Source of the DNA: Pseudomonadota bacterium
Lineage (GTDB): Bacteria; Pseudomonadota; Gammaproteobacteria; Xanthomonadales; SZUA-38
Direction: 5' to 3'
Length of the DNA: 64,000 bases
Assembly: GCA_039033415.1 (NCBI GenBank)
Contig: JBCCCR010000021.1
Location: forward strand, 52,154 to 116,153
Each line of letters begins with the position of its first letter. Within the stretch, counting starts at the first letter, position 1. Below are positions 34,544 through 44,042 of the stretch, in pieces. The notes under the pieces were generated by a model. The model saw only the letters and a program-made list of their open reading frames with translations, did no database searches and was not told the origin of the DNA. The translations under genes were made by a program, and so were the position numbers.

Positions 34544-34614
34544 TTTAAATCCGACTGCCGGCGCGGCGCTGGTCGCCATCGGTCGACAATTCTGACAACG
34601 CAGGGGCTTTTGCC

Positions 34615-35208
34615 TTGGATACAACGAACTTGAATGATATTGATGGTCAGCTCATCGATTTGCTGCTGACGCGTCGCTCGACGCTGGCGCGGGAGATGAA
34701 CGAGCCGGGTCCTGACCGGGAGGATCTTGAGACGATTTTGACCGCGGCGACCCGCGTTCCCGATCACGGCAAGCTCGCACCGTGGCGCTTCATCGTCTTT
34801 CAGGGAAAAGCCCGGGAAACGTTTGGGGAAGTTATCGCTTCAGCGCTGGCGGCCGAGAATGAGTCGCTGACGCCGGCGATGCTCGACAGGCTCCGTGTGT
34901 TTCCCTCGTTCGCGCCGACGCTGGTGGTCGTTGCTTCCACGCCGAATACTGACACTCGAATCCCGGTTTGGGAACAAACCCTGTCGGCCGGCGCTGCCTG
35001 TCAGAACCTGCTGACCGCCGCCGTTTCGTTGGGCTATGCCGCCCAGTGGCTGACGGGACCCGCGGCGTATAGCGGCGGCATTCTGTCGTATCTGGGGCTG
35101 CGCGCAGATGACCGCATCGCCGGATTTTTCTTTCTCGGGTCGCCGACTGAGAAGCCGCTGCTGGAACGGCCGCGGCCGATGCTCGACGACGTGGTGTCGT
35201 GGCGCTGA
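34615..35208 (+). CDS. Nitroreductase family flavoprotein
   Basis: 197 residues from a TTG with AGGGG at good spacing. The FMN-binding pattern is present: LLTRRSTLAREM (about 18-29), then ATRVPDHGKLAPWRFIVF, and near the C-terminus GLRADDRIAGFFFLGSP. It resembles the YdjA-like branch of NAD(P)H nitroreductases. An excellent Fur box and the FecI/FecR genes that follow suggest it is made under iron starvation, where a flavin reductase acting on a ferric siderophore would make sense. That role is inference. Confidence 0.84.
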   Translation: MDTTNLNDIDGQLIDLLLTRRSTLAREMNEPGPDREDLETILTAATRVPDHGKLAPWRFIVFQGKARETFGEVIASALAAENESLTPAMLDRLRVFPSFAPTLVVVASTPNTDTRIPVWEQTLSAGAACQNLLTAAVSLGYAAQWLTGPAAYSGGILSYLGLRADDRIAGFFFLGSPTEKPLLERPRPMLDDVVSWR

Positions 35209-35258
35209 TGCTCAACCGCACTTGATTCGCATTTGCATTAGTTTGGTACACTGGGCCC

Positions 35259-35771
35259 TTGTTGAAGTTGGCGAAAGCATTGTCCAGCCACGCTCCCGCA
35301 CTGAATTTACTGCTCGCCGATCGTCAGCTGATGGATTCGATCGGCAAATCGATCGACCCACAGCAGGCCGACGAGGCTTTGCAGACCTTGGCCGAACGGC
35401 TGATCAATCCCGGTGCAACCGTGCCGGCAGCTAGGCCTTACCTGCGTCGCGCCGCCCGAAATGCGGCCATCGACCTTTGGCGATCAGAGCATTGCCGTGC
35501 CGAGCACGAAGCCCGCTTTTCCCAGGAGCAGCCCGCGTTCGACGCACGAACGCCGGAACGTGCCGCGCTTGCGCGGGAAAAGCTTGCCGCGCTGCTGGCT
35601 GCGCTCGAAGCCCTGCCTGCACTGACCCAGGAGATCTTCCTGCTGCATCACGCAAAAGGTCACACGCAGAGCGATATCGCCGCTCGCCTGAAGCTGCATG
35701 TTTCCACCGTTGAAAAACGCCTCGCCAAGGCCAGACGCCACTGTATGGAGCGTCTCTCCGCTTACCTCTGA
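35259..35771 (+). CDS. FecI-like ECF sigma factor, unit 1
   Basis: 170 residues from a TTG; a second TTG follows directly. Region 2 covers about 15-80 (RPYLRRAARNAAIDLWRSEH is its end), then an acidic linker, then region 4 at about 105-165 with TQEIFLLHHAKGHTQSDIA and LHVSTVEKRLAKARRH, the helix-turn-helix that reads the -35. It is first in a sigma / FecR / receptor trio. An A/T-rich stretch with GATTCGCATTTGCATTA (35225-35241) just upstream could be a weak Fur site. Confidence 0.87.
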   Translation: MLKLAKALSSHAPALNLLLADRQLMDSIGKSIDPQQADEALQTLAERLINPGATVPAARPYLRRAARNAAIDLWRSEHCRAEHEARFSQEQPAFDARTPERAALAREKLAALLAALEALPALTQEIFLLHHAKGHTQSDIAARLKLHVSTVEKRLAKARRHCMERLSAYL

Positions 35772-35847
35772 CGCCCAAACTTACGGACTTCGGCTCCGGA
35801 ACACGTGTCTATAATGAGACCCGGTACGCCGAGCAGAGATTCTCGCC

Positions 35848-36897
35848 ATGCCATCAGGAAAGCCGGTAGACGGCTCTTCAAACAGCGCTATCAACGAGGC
35901 GGCGCTCGCCTGCGTCCAGCAGGTGGCCGCGCGCGGTGCGCCCGAGGACCATCTTGCGCTGGCACGCTTTCGAGCGGAAAGCGAGGAACACGCGGCAGCT
36001 GCAGCGAGAGCTGAACAGCTACAGCAGCTTACCGAGGCGCTCCCCGAAACGCCGGTCTCGCCAGCTCGGCGCATCGCAAGAAATCTGGATCTGTGGTGGA
36101 CCCGCCTGACCGAGCGCCCGGCGCTGCCGGGAACGGGTGCGGTGGCCCTGGTAGCCTGTGCGTGGTTCCTGTCGGCGGAGCTGCGGGCCCCAGCCCCGGT
36201 GGTTACTTCGACGGTTGCGGTCCGGCCCGTACCGCAGGCGTCACCGCTGCGCCTGCGGACTCGATGGGGACAGCGCCAGACGGCAGAGCTGCCCGATGGT
36301 TCTCAGGTCTGGATGGATTGGGAGACCGAGCTGACGGCGTCTTTTGATGACGCCAGTCGCCGGGTCACCTTGGCGGGGGGGAACGCGATTTTTGACGTCG
36401 TCTCGCGCGATGACCATCCGTTTATTGTGCTGGCAGGAAGCAGCGAGACCCGCGTCACGGGGACACAATTCATCGTCAGCAGGTCGAAACCGGATCTTGT
36501 TGAGGTGTCGGTCCTCGAGGGGGCCGTCGAGGTCGGAACCCTGGATGAGCCCAGACAGCGACTCACGCCCGGGCAGCGTATTGTTGCCGAAGGTTCGAGC
36601 CTGGGCCCGATATCTCAACGGTCTGTCGAGGAACTGGGTCGCTGGCGTGAGGGCATGCTGGTGTTCGATGAACGCCCGCTGGTCGACGCGCTCGAGACGA
36701 TCGCCGGGTACAGCCGGCTGGAGCTCGATACCAGCCAGATGATCGATCTCGGGGAGCGGGTCACCGGGGTGTTTTTCACCGACCGGGCTGATGATGCGCT
36801 CCAGACGCTCGTCCAGGCTCATCGCCTTGAGCAAAAACTTGATCGTGGCCTTTTGGTGATTCGTTCTCCAAGGCCGCTCCGGCCCGAAAGGCCTTGA
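35848..36897 (+). CDS. FecR-like anti-sigma/sigma regulator, unit 1
   Basis: 349 residues. A cytoplasmic N-terminal helical domain (about 1-80) binds the sigma factor, one membrane helix lies at about 96-112 (GAVALVACAWFLSA), and the periplasmic FecR domain follows, with LPDGSQVWMDWETELTASF and TRVTGTQFIV as signature and an STN-like C-terminal part (ETIAGYSRLELD). It relays the state of the receptor at 37015 to the sigma factor encoded 76 bases upstream. Standard length. Confidence 0.88.
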   Translation: MPSGKPVDGSSNSAINEAALACVQQVAARGAPEDHLALARFRAESEEHAAAAARAEQLQQLTEALPETPVSPARRIARNLDLWWTRLTERPALPGTGAVALVACAWFLSAELRAPAPVVTSTVAVRPVPQASPLRLRTRWGQRQTAELPDGSQVWMDWETELTASFDDASRRVTLAGGNAIFDVVSRDDHPFIVLAGSSETRVTGTQFIVSRSKPDLVEVSVLEGAVEVGTLDEPRQRLTPGQRIVAEGSSLGPISQRSVEELGRWREGMLVFDERPLVDALETIAGYSRLELDTSQMIDLGERVTGVFFTDRADDALQTLVQAHRLEQKLDRGLLVIRSPRPLRPERP

Positions 36898-37014
36898 TTC
36901 ATCGATCTGATCCCGCGCGTTCCAAATTTTTGCTGCAGCGTTTACGGGTATCGCGCCGCTCATCCGTACCTCCAGTAAGCGGCGCGCCTGTGCGCCAGCA
37001 GCCAGGAGATTTGT

Positions 37015-39537
37015 GTGGTCAGATTCGCCCAGTCCATTGCTCTTATCGTTGTCTTTGCTGTCTGCGCTCTGCCCGGCAGCGTCGCCCTAGCTCAGAGTTC
37101 CGAATCCTTTCGTTTTTCGATTCCGGCCCAGCCGCTTAAACAGGCGCTTGTTGCGTTTAGTGGGGTCACCCGAATGCAGGTTGCCGCTGACGCTGCCCTG
37201 GTTCGCGACCGCACAAGCCGCCGCGTCGAGGGTGAACTTACCGCCGAGCAGGCGTTGCGTCAGCTGATCGGCGGCACGTCACTTCAGCTGGTGGAGGTCA
37301 ACGGCACCAGCTTTGCGTTACGTGCTGACGCCGCCAAGCCAAGTGCCCCCGAGCCACTTGCGCAGCGTACCCTTGAGGAGCTGACCGTTTACGGCACCAA
37401 GCAAAACCTTTCAGTGCAGGATACGCAGACCTCAGTGGCTCTCTATACCGCGGAAAGCTTCGACCGGCAGGTGGCGTTCGACCTCGACGACCTCGTGAAC
37501 CGGACGCCGAACGTATCGTCGTCGGGCCGACCTTTTGATCTCACGATCCGCGGCGTCGGCCGACGGGGCGCCACGGGTCAGGGTGGTGTGACTTCCAACG
37601 TGTACGCGGACGGCGCGCCGCTGGTCAATCGCAGTATCGGCGGGCTTGATAGCCTCTGGGACATCGATCAGGTGGAAATTCTGCGGGGGCCTCAATCGAC
37701 AACTCAGGGGCGCAACGCGCTGTCGGGTGCGGTGCTGATTCGCAGCAAGGATCCCAGCTATGAATGGGAAGCGGCCGGTCGCGTGCGGGGCGCCGAACTC
37801 GGTCAGCGTCAGTATTCTGCAATGGTTAACGTGCCGCTGGTCGACGAGCAGCTGGCGTTCCGGCTGGCGCTGGATCGGCAGGAATTTGAAGGCGATATTC
37901 GCTTCCAGAGTACCGGTACCCGCTCTTCGGAAACCACCGGCGACACCCTGCGCGCCAAGCTGCTGATCGAGCCCGATGCTATTGCGGACCTTCGCCTGGA
38001 CATTCAGGCGGAGTTTGTCGATACCGAGCAGCGGGGGAATCAAGGTCTGGGGACTCAGGTGCCGGTGACCGACCCGGCGTTCCAATCCTTTGATCCATTC
38101 GGCGGCATCAACCTGCTGGACCCGAATGTGACGGACACGGAGTCCACGCGCTATATCGTTGACGCCAGCTACGAGCTGTCGGAGCGCTGGTCGCTGGTCG
38201 CCCTGGCAACCCACGAATCCTCCGAGAGTACGGATATCGCTGGCAGCAGCCTGTTCCCCGATCTTTTTATCACCGACCGAAATACCGTCATTGACAACGA
38301 CGCGAGCTCGTTTGAATTTCGCGCAAACTTCAGCGATGAACGGCTTTCAGGCTGGATCGGGGCCTACTACTACGAAGAGGATTCGGTAGGCTCCGGGTTT
38401 TTCGAGTTCCCGCTCACGGCGCTGGGTATACCTGCAGATCCGCCGGGCTCGATCGCCAATTTGGCCGTCGACTTTGCCACGTTTACGGATAACTGGGCGC
38501 TGTTTGGCGAGGCCACCTTTGACTACAGCGACCGCTGGGCGTTTTCGGTGGGGCTGCGCTACGATCGGGAGACGATTGAGGACACTGGCGTTAGAACCAC
38601 CCCGACCATTACGCCGCCGAATTGTACGATTCCAGCCTTCGGCGGTGCCCCGTGCAGCTTTGTGTTTCCGCCCTCGGACGAGCCGCTGCGCGAAACAACC
38701 TTCGACGCGTTTCTCCCACGCGCCGCCGCCGTTTACACGATCGATGATGATCAGTCGATTTCGTTTGCGGTGGCCAGAGGCTATCGGGCGGGAAGATCCT
38801 TCCTGTTTATTAGACCCGATGGCCCGCAGCTCGGAGAAGTGGACCCGGAGTACATCACCAACTACGAGGTCGCTTACCGGTCACAGTGGCTGGATCGTCG
38901 CCTGACGTTAAACGCTAATGTGTTCTTTACGGACTGGCAGGACCAGCAGGTCTCATTGCCCACCGTGACGGCGGGCTTTGCCTCTGCAGAACTGGTTAAT
39001 GCCGGTGAATCGGAGCTATACGGTCTGGAGCTCGATCTCAACTTTGATCTCAACGATGAGTGGTCATTGTTCGCCAGCCTGGGGCTCCTCGAAACCGAGT
39101 ACACGTCATTCCCGTTTGCCGTCGACCCGGACGGTAATCCCATTAACACCGATGATCCAAGCCTCGCTGATTTTGCCGGCAATGAGTTTGCATTTGCGCC
39201 GTCCTATCAATTCTCCGCAGGGTTCAGCTACGAAAATGCGCGGGGCTTTTTTGCCGCGGCCAACGTCAACGTAACGCCCGAGCAGTTCTCCGACGTGGCG
39301 AACCTAGCTATCAACGAAAGTGACGACATCACGCTGGCTAACCTGCGCTTCGGTTACCGAGCCGATCGATTCACCGTAGCGGCATACGTGACCAATCTGC
39401 TCGACGAAGAGGCGATTCAGAGCCGCACGCTGGTGAATGCCGATGCGGCCAGCGGAACCGCTTTACCGATCGGTACGCCAAGTTTTCAAATCCTCCGGCC
39501 ACGGCTTGCGGGGATCCAGCTGGACGTCAGGTTTTAA
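37015..39537 (+). CDS. FecA-type TonB-dependent transducer, unit 1
   Basis: 840 residues from a GTG behind CAGGAG. After the signal peptide (about 1-27) there is an STN signalling domain (about 35-105, FSIPAQPLKQALVAFSG to FALRADAA) that contacts FecR. TonB-box region LEELTVYGT, plug (about 130-240, DLTIRGVGRRG and QVEILRGPQSTTQGRNAL) and barrel ending IQLDVRF follow. RGYRAGRSF and DPEYITNYEVAYRSQWLD relate it to the receptors at 21578 and 47858, which lack the STN domain. It should both import a ferric siderophore and switch on its own genes. Confidence 0.87.
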   Translation: MVRFAQSIALIVVFAVCALPGSVALAQSSESFRFSIPAQPLKQALVAFSGVTRMQVAADAALVRDRTSRRVEGELTAEQALRQLIGGTSLQLVEVNGTSFALRADAAKPSAPEPLAQRTLEELTVYGTKQNLSVQDTQTSVALYTAESFDRQVAFDLDDLVNRTPNVSSSGRPFDLTIRGVGRRGATGQGGVTSNVYADGAPLVNRSIGGLDSLWDIDQVEILRGPQSTTQGRNALSGAVLIRSKDPSYEWEAAGRVRGAELGQRQYSAMVNVPLVDEQLAFRLALDRQEFEGDIRFQSTGTRSSETTGDTLRAKLLIEPDAIADLRLDIQAEFVDTEQRGNQGLGTQVPVTDPAFQSFDPFGGINLLDPNVTDTESTRYIVDASYELSERWSLVALATHESSESTDIAGSSLFPDLFITDRNTVIDNDASSFEFRANFSDERLSGWIGAYYYEEDSVGSGFFEFPLTALGIPADPPGSIANLAVDFATFTDNWALFGEATFDYSDRWAFSVGLRYDRETIEDTGVRTTPTITPPNCTIPAFGGAPCSFVFPPSDEPLRETTFDAFLPRAAAVYTIDDDQSISFAVARGYRAGRSFLFIRPDGPQLGEVDPEYITNYEVAYRSQWLDRRLTLNANVFFTDWQDQQVSLPTVTAGFASAELVNAGESELYGLELDLNFDLNDEWSLFASLGLLETEYTSFPFAVDPDGNPINTDDPSLADFAGNEFAFAPSYQFSAGFSYENARGFFAAANVNVTPEQFSDVANLAINESDDITLANLRFGYRADRFTVAAYVTNLLDEEAIQSRTLVNADAASGTALPIGTPSFQILRPRLAGIQLDVRF

Positions 39538-39833
39538 GGTCAGAGGCGAATCTGAACCAGCGCGCCCGCCAAAGCGCACCAAAACGGTCACCTCAGAATC
39601 GTGCGCCAAACAGGACGCCACTGGTTCGCGGCGCGCTGAAGCTGACCGTCTGTCCGTCCCAATGGACAGTTCATCCCTCATGCCTCGGACTAGGAAGTCA
39701 ATAAACCAAAAATCAATCTCGTTACCCTAAGTCTGCGAAGCGGGCTTGCTGAGCCTTTCCACGACCAATCCCGTTGTCGGCGCAAATGAGAACCAATATA
39801 ATTTGCGTTTGCCTGTAAACCGGAGATTACCGG
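39538..39833. other. Intergenic leader of sigma unit 2
   Basis: No gene supported. Near its right end, an A/T-rich imperfect palindrome (39785-39805, containing TGAGAACCAATATAATT) resembles a poor Fur box 29 bases before the second sigma gene. No terminator was seen after the receptor gene. Confidence 0.35.
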
Positions 39834-40328
39834 GTGGACGACTCGATCGATGAGTCCCTGCAGCTGCTTGCGGACACGTCATTCCGTGGCTACGTGCGGA
39901 AGCTTGTCAGATTCTCTGATCGCGCTGATGACGTGCTGCAGACTGTTGCGGAGAAGCTGCTCACCCGCGGCGGCGGGGTGCGTGATCCGCGCCGTTTTCT
40001 TCTCAGTGCTGCCCGCAATACCGTCATTGACGAATTTCGATCCAGCGAAAGACGGGACGCGCGGGAGCAGGATTATGCTGATGTATCGCCCGCAACCAGC
40101 GATGAACCAGAAGCCGCCTGCGAGTCGAAACAGTTCCTGGAATCGCTTGACGCTGCGCTTGGCGAGCTCCCGCTGCTGACGCAGAGTCTGTTTTCCGCGC
40201 ACTATATCCAGGGTTACACGCAGCAGGACCTGGCGAGCGAGCACGACCTCCATCTGTCAACGGTCGAGAAGCATCTGCGTCGCGCTCGCAGGCACTGCTT
40301 CAGCTGTCTTTCTACCGATCCCATCTAA
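39834..40328 (+). CDS. FecI-like ECF sigma factor, unit 2
   Basis: 164 residues from a GTG. Region 2 at about 15-70 (FRGYVRKLVRFSDRADDVLQ, RRFLLSAARNTVIDEFRSSE), acidic linker, then region 4 at about 100-158 with TQSLFSAHYIQGYTQQDLA and LHLSTVEKHLRRARRH. The C-terminal helix-turn-helix is close to that of unit 1 (LHVSTVEKRLAKARRH), so the two sigma factors may read similar promoters. It heads the second sigma / FecR / receptor trio. Confidence 0.87.
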   Translation: MDDSIDESLQLLADTSFRGYVRKLVRFSDRADDVLQTVAEKLLTRGGGVRDPRRFLLSAARNTVIDEFRSSERRDAREQDYADVSPATSDEPEAACESKQFLESLDAALGELPLLTQSLFSAHYIQGYTQQDLASEHDLHLSTVEKHLRRARRHCFSCLSTDPI

Positions 40329-40402
40329 TTGCCAGCTGCGCATGGTGGCGTTTGCCCCTGTGACCCGTGTACCGTAAAAGACATCGTCGCTTGAGCGAAC
40401 CC

Positions 40403-41413
40403 ATGGGCGCACCGAATACGATCGAGGATGAGGCGCTGGCTCTTTTGGAGCAGAGCGCTCACCTTCCTGACGAACAACGCGAGCAGCTCTTTGAGAGCTT
40501 CGCTGCGGGGTCCGACGCCCACGCAAAGGCACTGCGATCGGCACAGCGCTACGTGCGCATGCTCTCGCAGACTGACCCGCGCCCTTTCAGCAAGCAAGAA
40601 AAGCGCTCGATTCGGCGTCAGGTGCGAATCGCGCGCATGACCGAACCTCGCCGCTGGGTCCCCGTTGCGGGGGTCCTTGCTCTGCTTACGGCATGGCTTG
40701 TGACGTTGAATGACCAGCGGGTGCCGTCAGGCGCGGAATCGGTTGTTGCCACTCCCGCCACTCCAGCCGTCAACTACGAAACCGGCCGATACCATCGTGA
40801 GATCAAGCTCAGCGACGGTTCGACGCTCTGGCTGGATTGGCACAGCCAGATTTCGGTCTCCATGCAGGAAGGCAAAAGGCGGCTTACGTTCCATCGGGGC
40901 CGCGCCGCGTTCTCCGTAGCACCGGATACGAGGCAACCTTTTGAGGTGAGCGCGGGCGGACTGACTACGCGAGTCACAGGCACGCAGTTTGAGGTCGACC
41001 TGCGCCGGTCGGAGCGGCCGGCCATTTCTGTGGTCGAAGGGTCTGTCGAAGTCAGCTTCGAGTCTCAAACGCTCGCCCTCCACGCCAGGGACTACGTGGT
41101 GCTGCAGGGACGCGACCTCGAGCTCAGCGCAAGTACTTTTCGGGACGAACTCTCCGGCTGGCGAGACGGCAGGCTGGTGCTGCGTAACGTCAGCCTGAGT
41201 GAGGCGATTGCGACTCTCCAGCATTACAGCCGATTTACGGTTGACACCTCCAGGCTGGCGCACCTTCCTGCGCGAGTCTCGGGAACCTATTTTGTCGAAC
41301 GGGCGGATGATGGTTTGTTCACCCTGTTTGAAACCCACCGCCTGATGGTCGAGCAGAAGGGTGCGACGCTCGTACTCAGGCCACCGCGCCTGCGGCCCCC
41401 GGGAGCGTTATAA
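40403..41413 (+). CDS. FecR-like anti-sigma/sigma regulator, unit 2
   Basis: 336 residues from the ATG at 40403; a GTG at 40367 would add 12 residues. Sigma-binding domain (about 1-75), membrane helix at about 86-102 (VPVAGVLALLTAWLVTL), periplasmic FecR domain with LSDGSTLWLDWHSQISVS and TRVTGTQFEVDL, and the C-terminal part LQHYSRFTVDTS. Layout and motifs match unit 1 throughout, pointing to an old duplication of the whole trio. Confidence 0.86.
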   Translation: MGAPNTIEDEALALLEQSAHLPDEQREQLFESFAAGSDAHAKALRSAQRYVRMLSQTDPRPFSKQEKRSIRRQVRIARMTEPRRWVPVAGVLALLTAWLVTLNDQRVPSGAESVVATPATPAVNYETGRYHREIKLSDGSTLWLDWHSQISVSMQEGKRRLTFHRGRAAFSVAPDTRQPFEVSAGGLTTRVTGTQFEVDLRRSERPAISVVEGSVEVSFESQTLALHARDYVVLQGRDLELSASTFRDELSGWRDGRLVLRNVSLSEAIATLQHYSRFTVDTSRLAHLPARVSGTYFVERADDGLFTLFETHRLMVEQKGATLVLRPPRLRPPGAL

Positions 41414-41501
41414 CGCCCAGCGTCCGGGTTTTTCCTGACCGTGCCGTCTGTCCGAAAGGCGGGGCCGACTATTCCCGTCAGTTCAAGATGACGGAGTCAA
41501 A

Positions 41502-43985
41502 ATGATAAGCAAAATCTGCCGGGGACGGGCATTTCTCATCATGCTGCTGGTTGTAGCCATTGGCCTTGCAAACACCGCAGCCTACGCAGCCGATAGCGAG
41601 GCCGTCGCGATAGCGCTCGAGCCGCAGTCGCTGGAGCAGGCGCTCGAGCAGTTCGCTGCGCAGACACGGCGGCAGGTCACTGTCGACCCAGCGGCGGTGC
41701 GGGGCCTGCAAAGTCCGCGGGTGGTCGGGACGATGACACCCGAAGCTGCGTTGGCCGCGCTGCTCGCGGGCACGGGCCTGGAGGTTGTGCAGATCAACGG
41801 CGCGGATTTTGCGCTCCGTGCTGGCAGCGGGGGTCGGCCTGGAGATGGCCGAGAAGAGGCGGTCGAGCTCGAGGAGGTGCGCGTGGTCGGTCACTACCGC
41901 GACTACGACGCGACGCGGGGCGACAGCTTTCAACTCGGGTTGGACCTTTTGCGAACGCCCGCGGCGGTGAGCGTGATCAGTCAGGACCTGCTCCAGGATC
42001 TCCAGGTCAACAACGTAGACGAGGCGCTGCGAAACGTGGCCGGCCTCACCCGCTTCAAGACCGGCAATGGGGGCGAAGAGCGACTGACCATCCGGGGCTT
42101 TGGGGCGTCGCTGTTCAAAGACGGCATGCGGAGCAACAACGGGACAAACCAGACCAACGTGCCGTCTACCGAGCCCGGAAACCTTGAGCGTATCGAGGTG
42201 CTCAAGGGACCTTCCGCGCTGCTGTATGGACGCGGTGGCCCCGGCGGCGTGGTCAACTACACCACCAAGCGCCCGGAATTTGAGCGTTCCTCCACGCTGG
42301 AACTGCTCGCCGGCAGCTATGACTTCTACAAGGCCGAGTTCGACACCACCGGCGCCTTTTCCGAAGGCAGTCCCTGGGCATACCGGCTTGTGACCATCTA
42401 CGAAAACTCCGAGAGCTTTCGCGATGAGGTGTCGCGTGAGCGTCTGTTGATCAACCCAAGTATCTCCTGGACGGGGGACCGGGGAAGCCTGGTCGCAGGC
42501 GTCGAGTACATCGACGACGACTACACACAGGACCGTGGCCAGGTGCTCGATGGCGATCTTTTTGGCGGCTATTTCTACAGTGAGCGCCAGGCCATTGATC
42601 AGTTCTACGGCATACCCGGTTTCAATGATCAGTCGGTCTCCGAGGCGACGCGGGGCTACCTGATGGCAGACTGGCAGTTTTCCGATGCCTGGCGTATCGA
42701 TGCAACGGTAGCTCGAATCGAAAACGACAAGGAGCTCTTCGACACGAATGCGGGAATCGCTACCCCGACCTTCGGTTTTATCGGAACGGAAACGTTGGGG
42801 ATTAACAATACCGCTCTGATCTCCGCTAACAGGACGGAAGCGACGGGAGAAACTACACAGCTCTCGGTCCGTAATTTTATCGACCTCGAGGGCCCGGGCG
42901 GCGTGGAACATCGGATCCTGGCGTCGCTGACCTACGAGGCCTATGAGCAGGATGGTCGGGGTTTTGGCAGCACCGATACCGTGTTTTTTAACGTGGTGGA
43001 TCGCACCTATGCCGTAAACAATCCGTTTGCTCCGGTAGATAATCCGGCAGACCTGCTGACGCTCGTTGAAACCGGCTTTGGCATTGCGTCCGACTTCGAC
43101 GAGCTGGGTATCAACGTCCTCGACTACATCACGCTCAACGATAATTGGGCCATCCTCGCCGGCTTCCGGTACTCAGACTTTACCGACGACCTCCAGAATT
43201 TCGAGGATGATGATCTCAGCTTCCGTGGCGGGGTGGTTTATACCTTCAACGACACGCTCTCGACCTATCTCAGCTATGCCGAGGGCTACACCTCCTCGGG
43301 CGGTCGACTCGATCTCAACGAAGAGGTCATCGACCCGACCACGTCAACGTCCTGGGAACTCGGCGTAAAGTGGCAGCCTTACGGCGACGAGCTGCTGGTC
43401 ACCGGCACGCTGTTCAGCGTTACCGAGGAAGGTGTCGCGTTTCTTGCTAACCCGCTCGCGCCGCCGGCACAGCAGCGCTTTGGCAATATCGGCGAGTATG
43501 AAACTCAGGGATTAGAGCTCGAAGTTGTCGGGCGCATCAACGATCGCTGGCGGATTCAGGCGGGCTATGCCTATCTCGACAACGAGATCATCGATGGCGG
43601 CACCACGCTGGTGTTCGGGCCGCTGCAGTTCGGGTTCGACCCGGGCAACCGCTTCGGTGGTATCGCCGAACACAACGTCAACTTTGCCTCGTTTTACGAG
43701 GTGCCGGTTGCGGGTGGCTTACTGGGCTTTGGCGGCAGCGCCTACTACCAGGATGACGTTTTTATCAGTGCCGAGAACGTCGGAGTCTACGATAGCTGGG
43801 TTGAGGTGGGCCTGATGAGCTACTTCCGCAAAGGGCAGTGGAAGGTTCAGCTCAATGTCAACAACGTCTTCGACGAGGAATACAACCTGACGCAAGCCGG
43901 CGCGACGCCGGACGCTTTTGCGGCTTTTCGGGTAGGCACTTCGGTGCCGCGTACGGTCATTGCGTCGGTGGCCTACGAGTTTTAA
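41502..43985 (+). CDS. TonB-dependent siderophore transducer with STN domain (FpvA/FoxA-like), unit 2
   Basis: 827 residues. Signal peptide (about 1-29), STN domain (about 36-106, IALEPQSLEQALEQFA to FALRAGS), TonB-box region LEEVRVVGHY, plug (about 120-250, LTIRGFGASLFKDGMR and LERIEVLKGPSALLYGRGG) and barrel ending VIASVAYEF. The plug places it in the TonB-dependent siderophore receptor family with FpvA, FoxA and FhuE, different from the unit 1 receptor, so the two trios probably sense different siderophores. A 477-codon open frame on the opposite strand is a shadow. Confidence 0.88.
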   Translation: MISKICRGRAFLIMLLVVAIGLANTAAYAADSEAVAIALEPQSLEQALEQFAAQTRRQVTVDPAAVRGLQSPRVVGTMTPEAALAALLAGTGLEVVQINGADFALRAGSGGRPGDGREEAVELEEVRVVGHYRDYDATRGDSFQLGLDLLRTPAAVSVISQDLLQDLQVNNVDEALRNVAGLTRFKTGNGGEERLTIRGFGASLFKDGMRSNNGTNQTNVPSTEPGNLERIEVLKGPSALLYGRGGPGGVVNYTTKRPEFERSSTLELLAGSYDFYKAEFDTTGAFSEGSPWAYRLVTIYENSESFRDEVSRERLLINPSISWTGDRGSLVAGVEYIDDDYTQDRGQVLDGDLFGGYFYSERQAIDQFYGIPGFNDQSVSEATRGYLMADWQFSDAWRIDATVARIENDKELFDTNAGIATPTFGFIGTETLGINNTALISANRTEATGETTQLSVRNFIDLEGPGGVEHRILASLTYEAYEQDGRGFGSTDTVFFNVVDRTYAVNNPFAPVDNPADLLTLVETGFGIASDFDELGINVLDYITLNDNWAILAGFRYSDFTDDLQNFEDDDLSFRGGVVYTFNDTLSTYLSYAEGYTSSGGRLDLNEEVIDPTTSTSWELGVKWQPYGDELLVTGTLFSVTEEGVAFLANPLAPPAQQRFGNIGEYETQGLELEVVGRINDRWRIQAGYAYLDNEIIDGGTTLVFGPLQFGFDPGNRFGGIAEHNVNFASFYEVPVAGGLLGFGGSAYYQDDVFISAENVGVYDSWVEVGLMSYFRKGQWKVQLNVNNVFDEEYNLTQAGATPDAFAAFRVGTSVPRTVIASVAYEF

Positions 43986-44042
43986 AGGGGCTGCAGTGTG
44001 CGGTCGACTTTGCCAACCACAAGCGTTCGCATTGTCCGACCG

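Noticed and set aside
41478..42911. 477-codon open frame on the minus strand
   Set aside because: It lies entirely opposite a clear TonB receptor gene, has no ribosome site and its translation resembles no family; it follows from the GC-rich codon use of the receptor.
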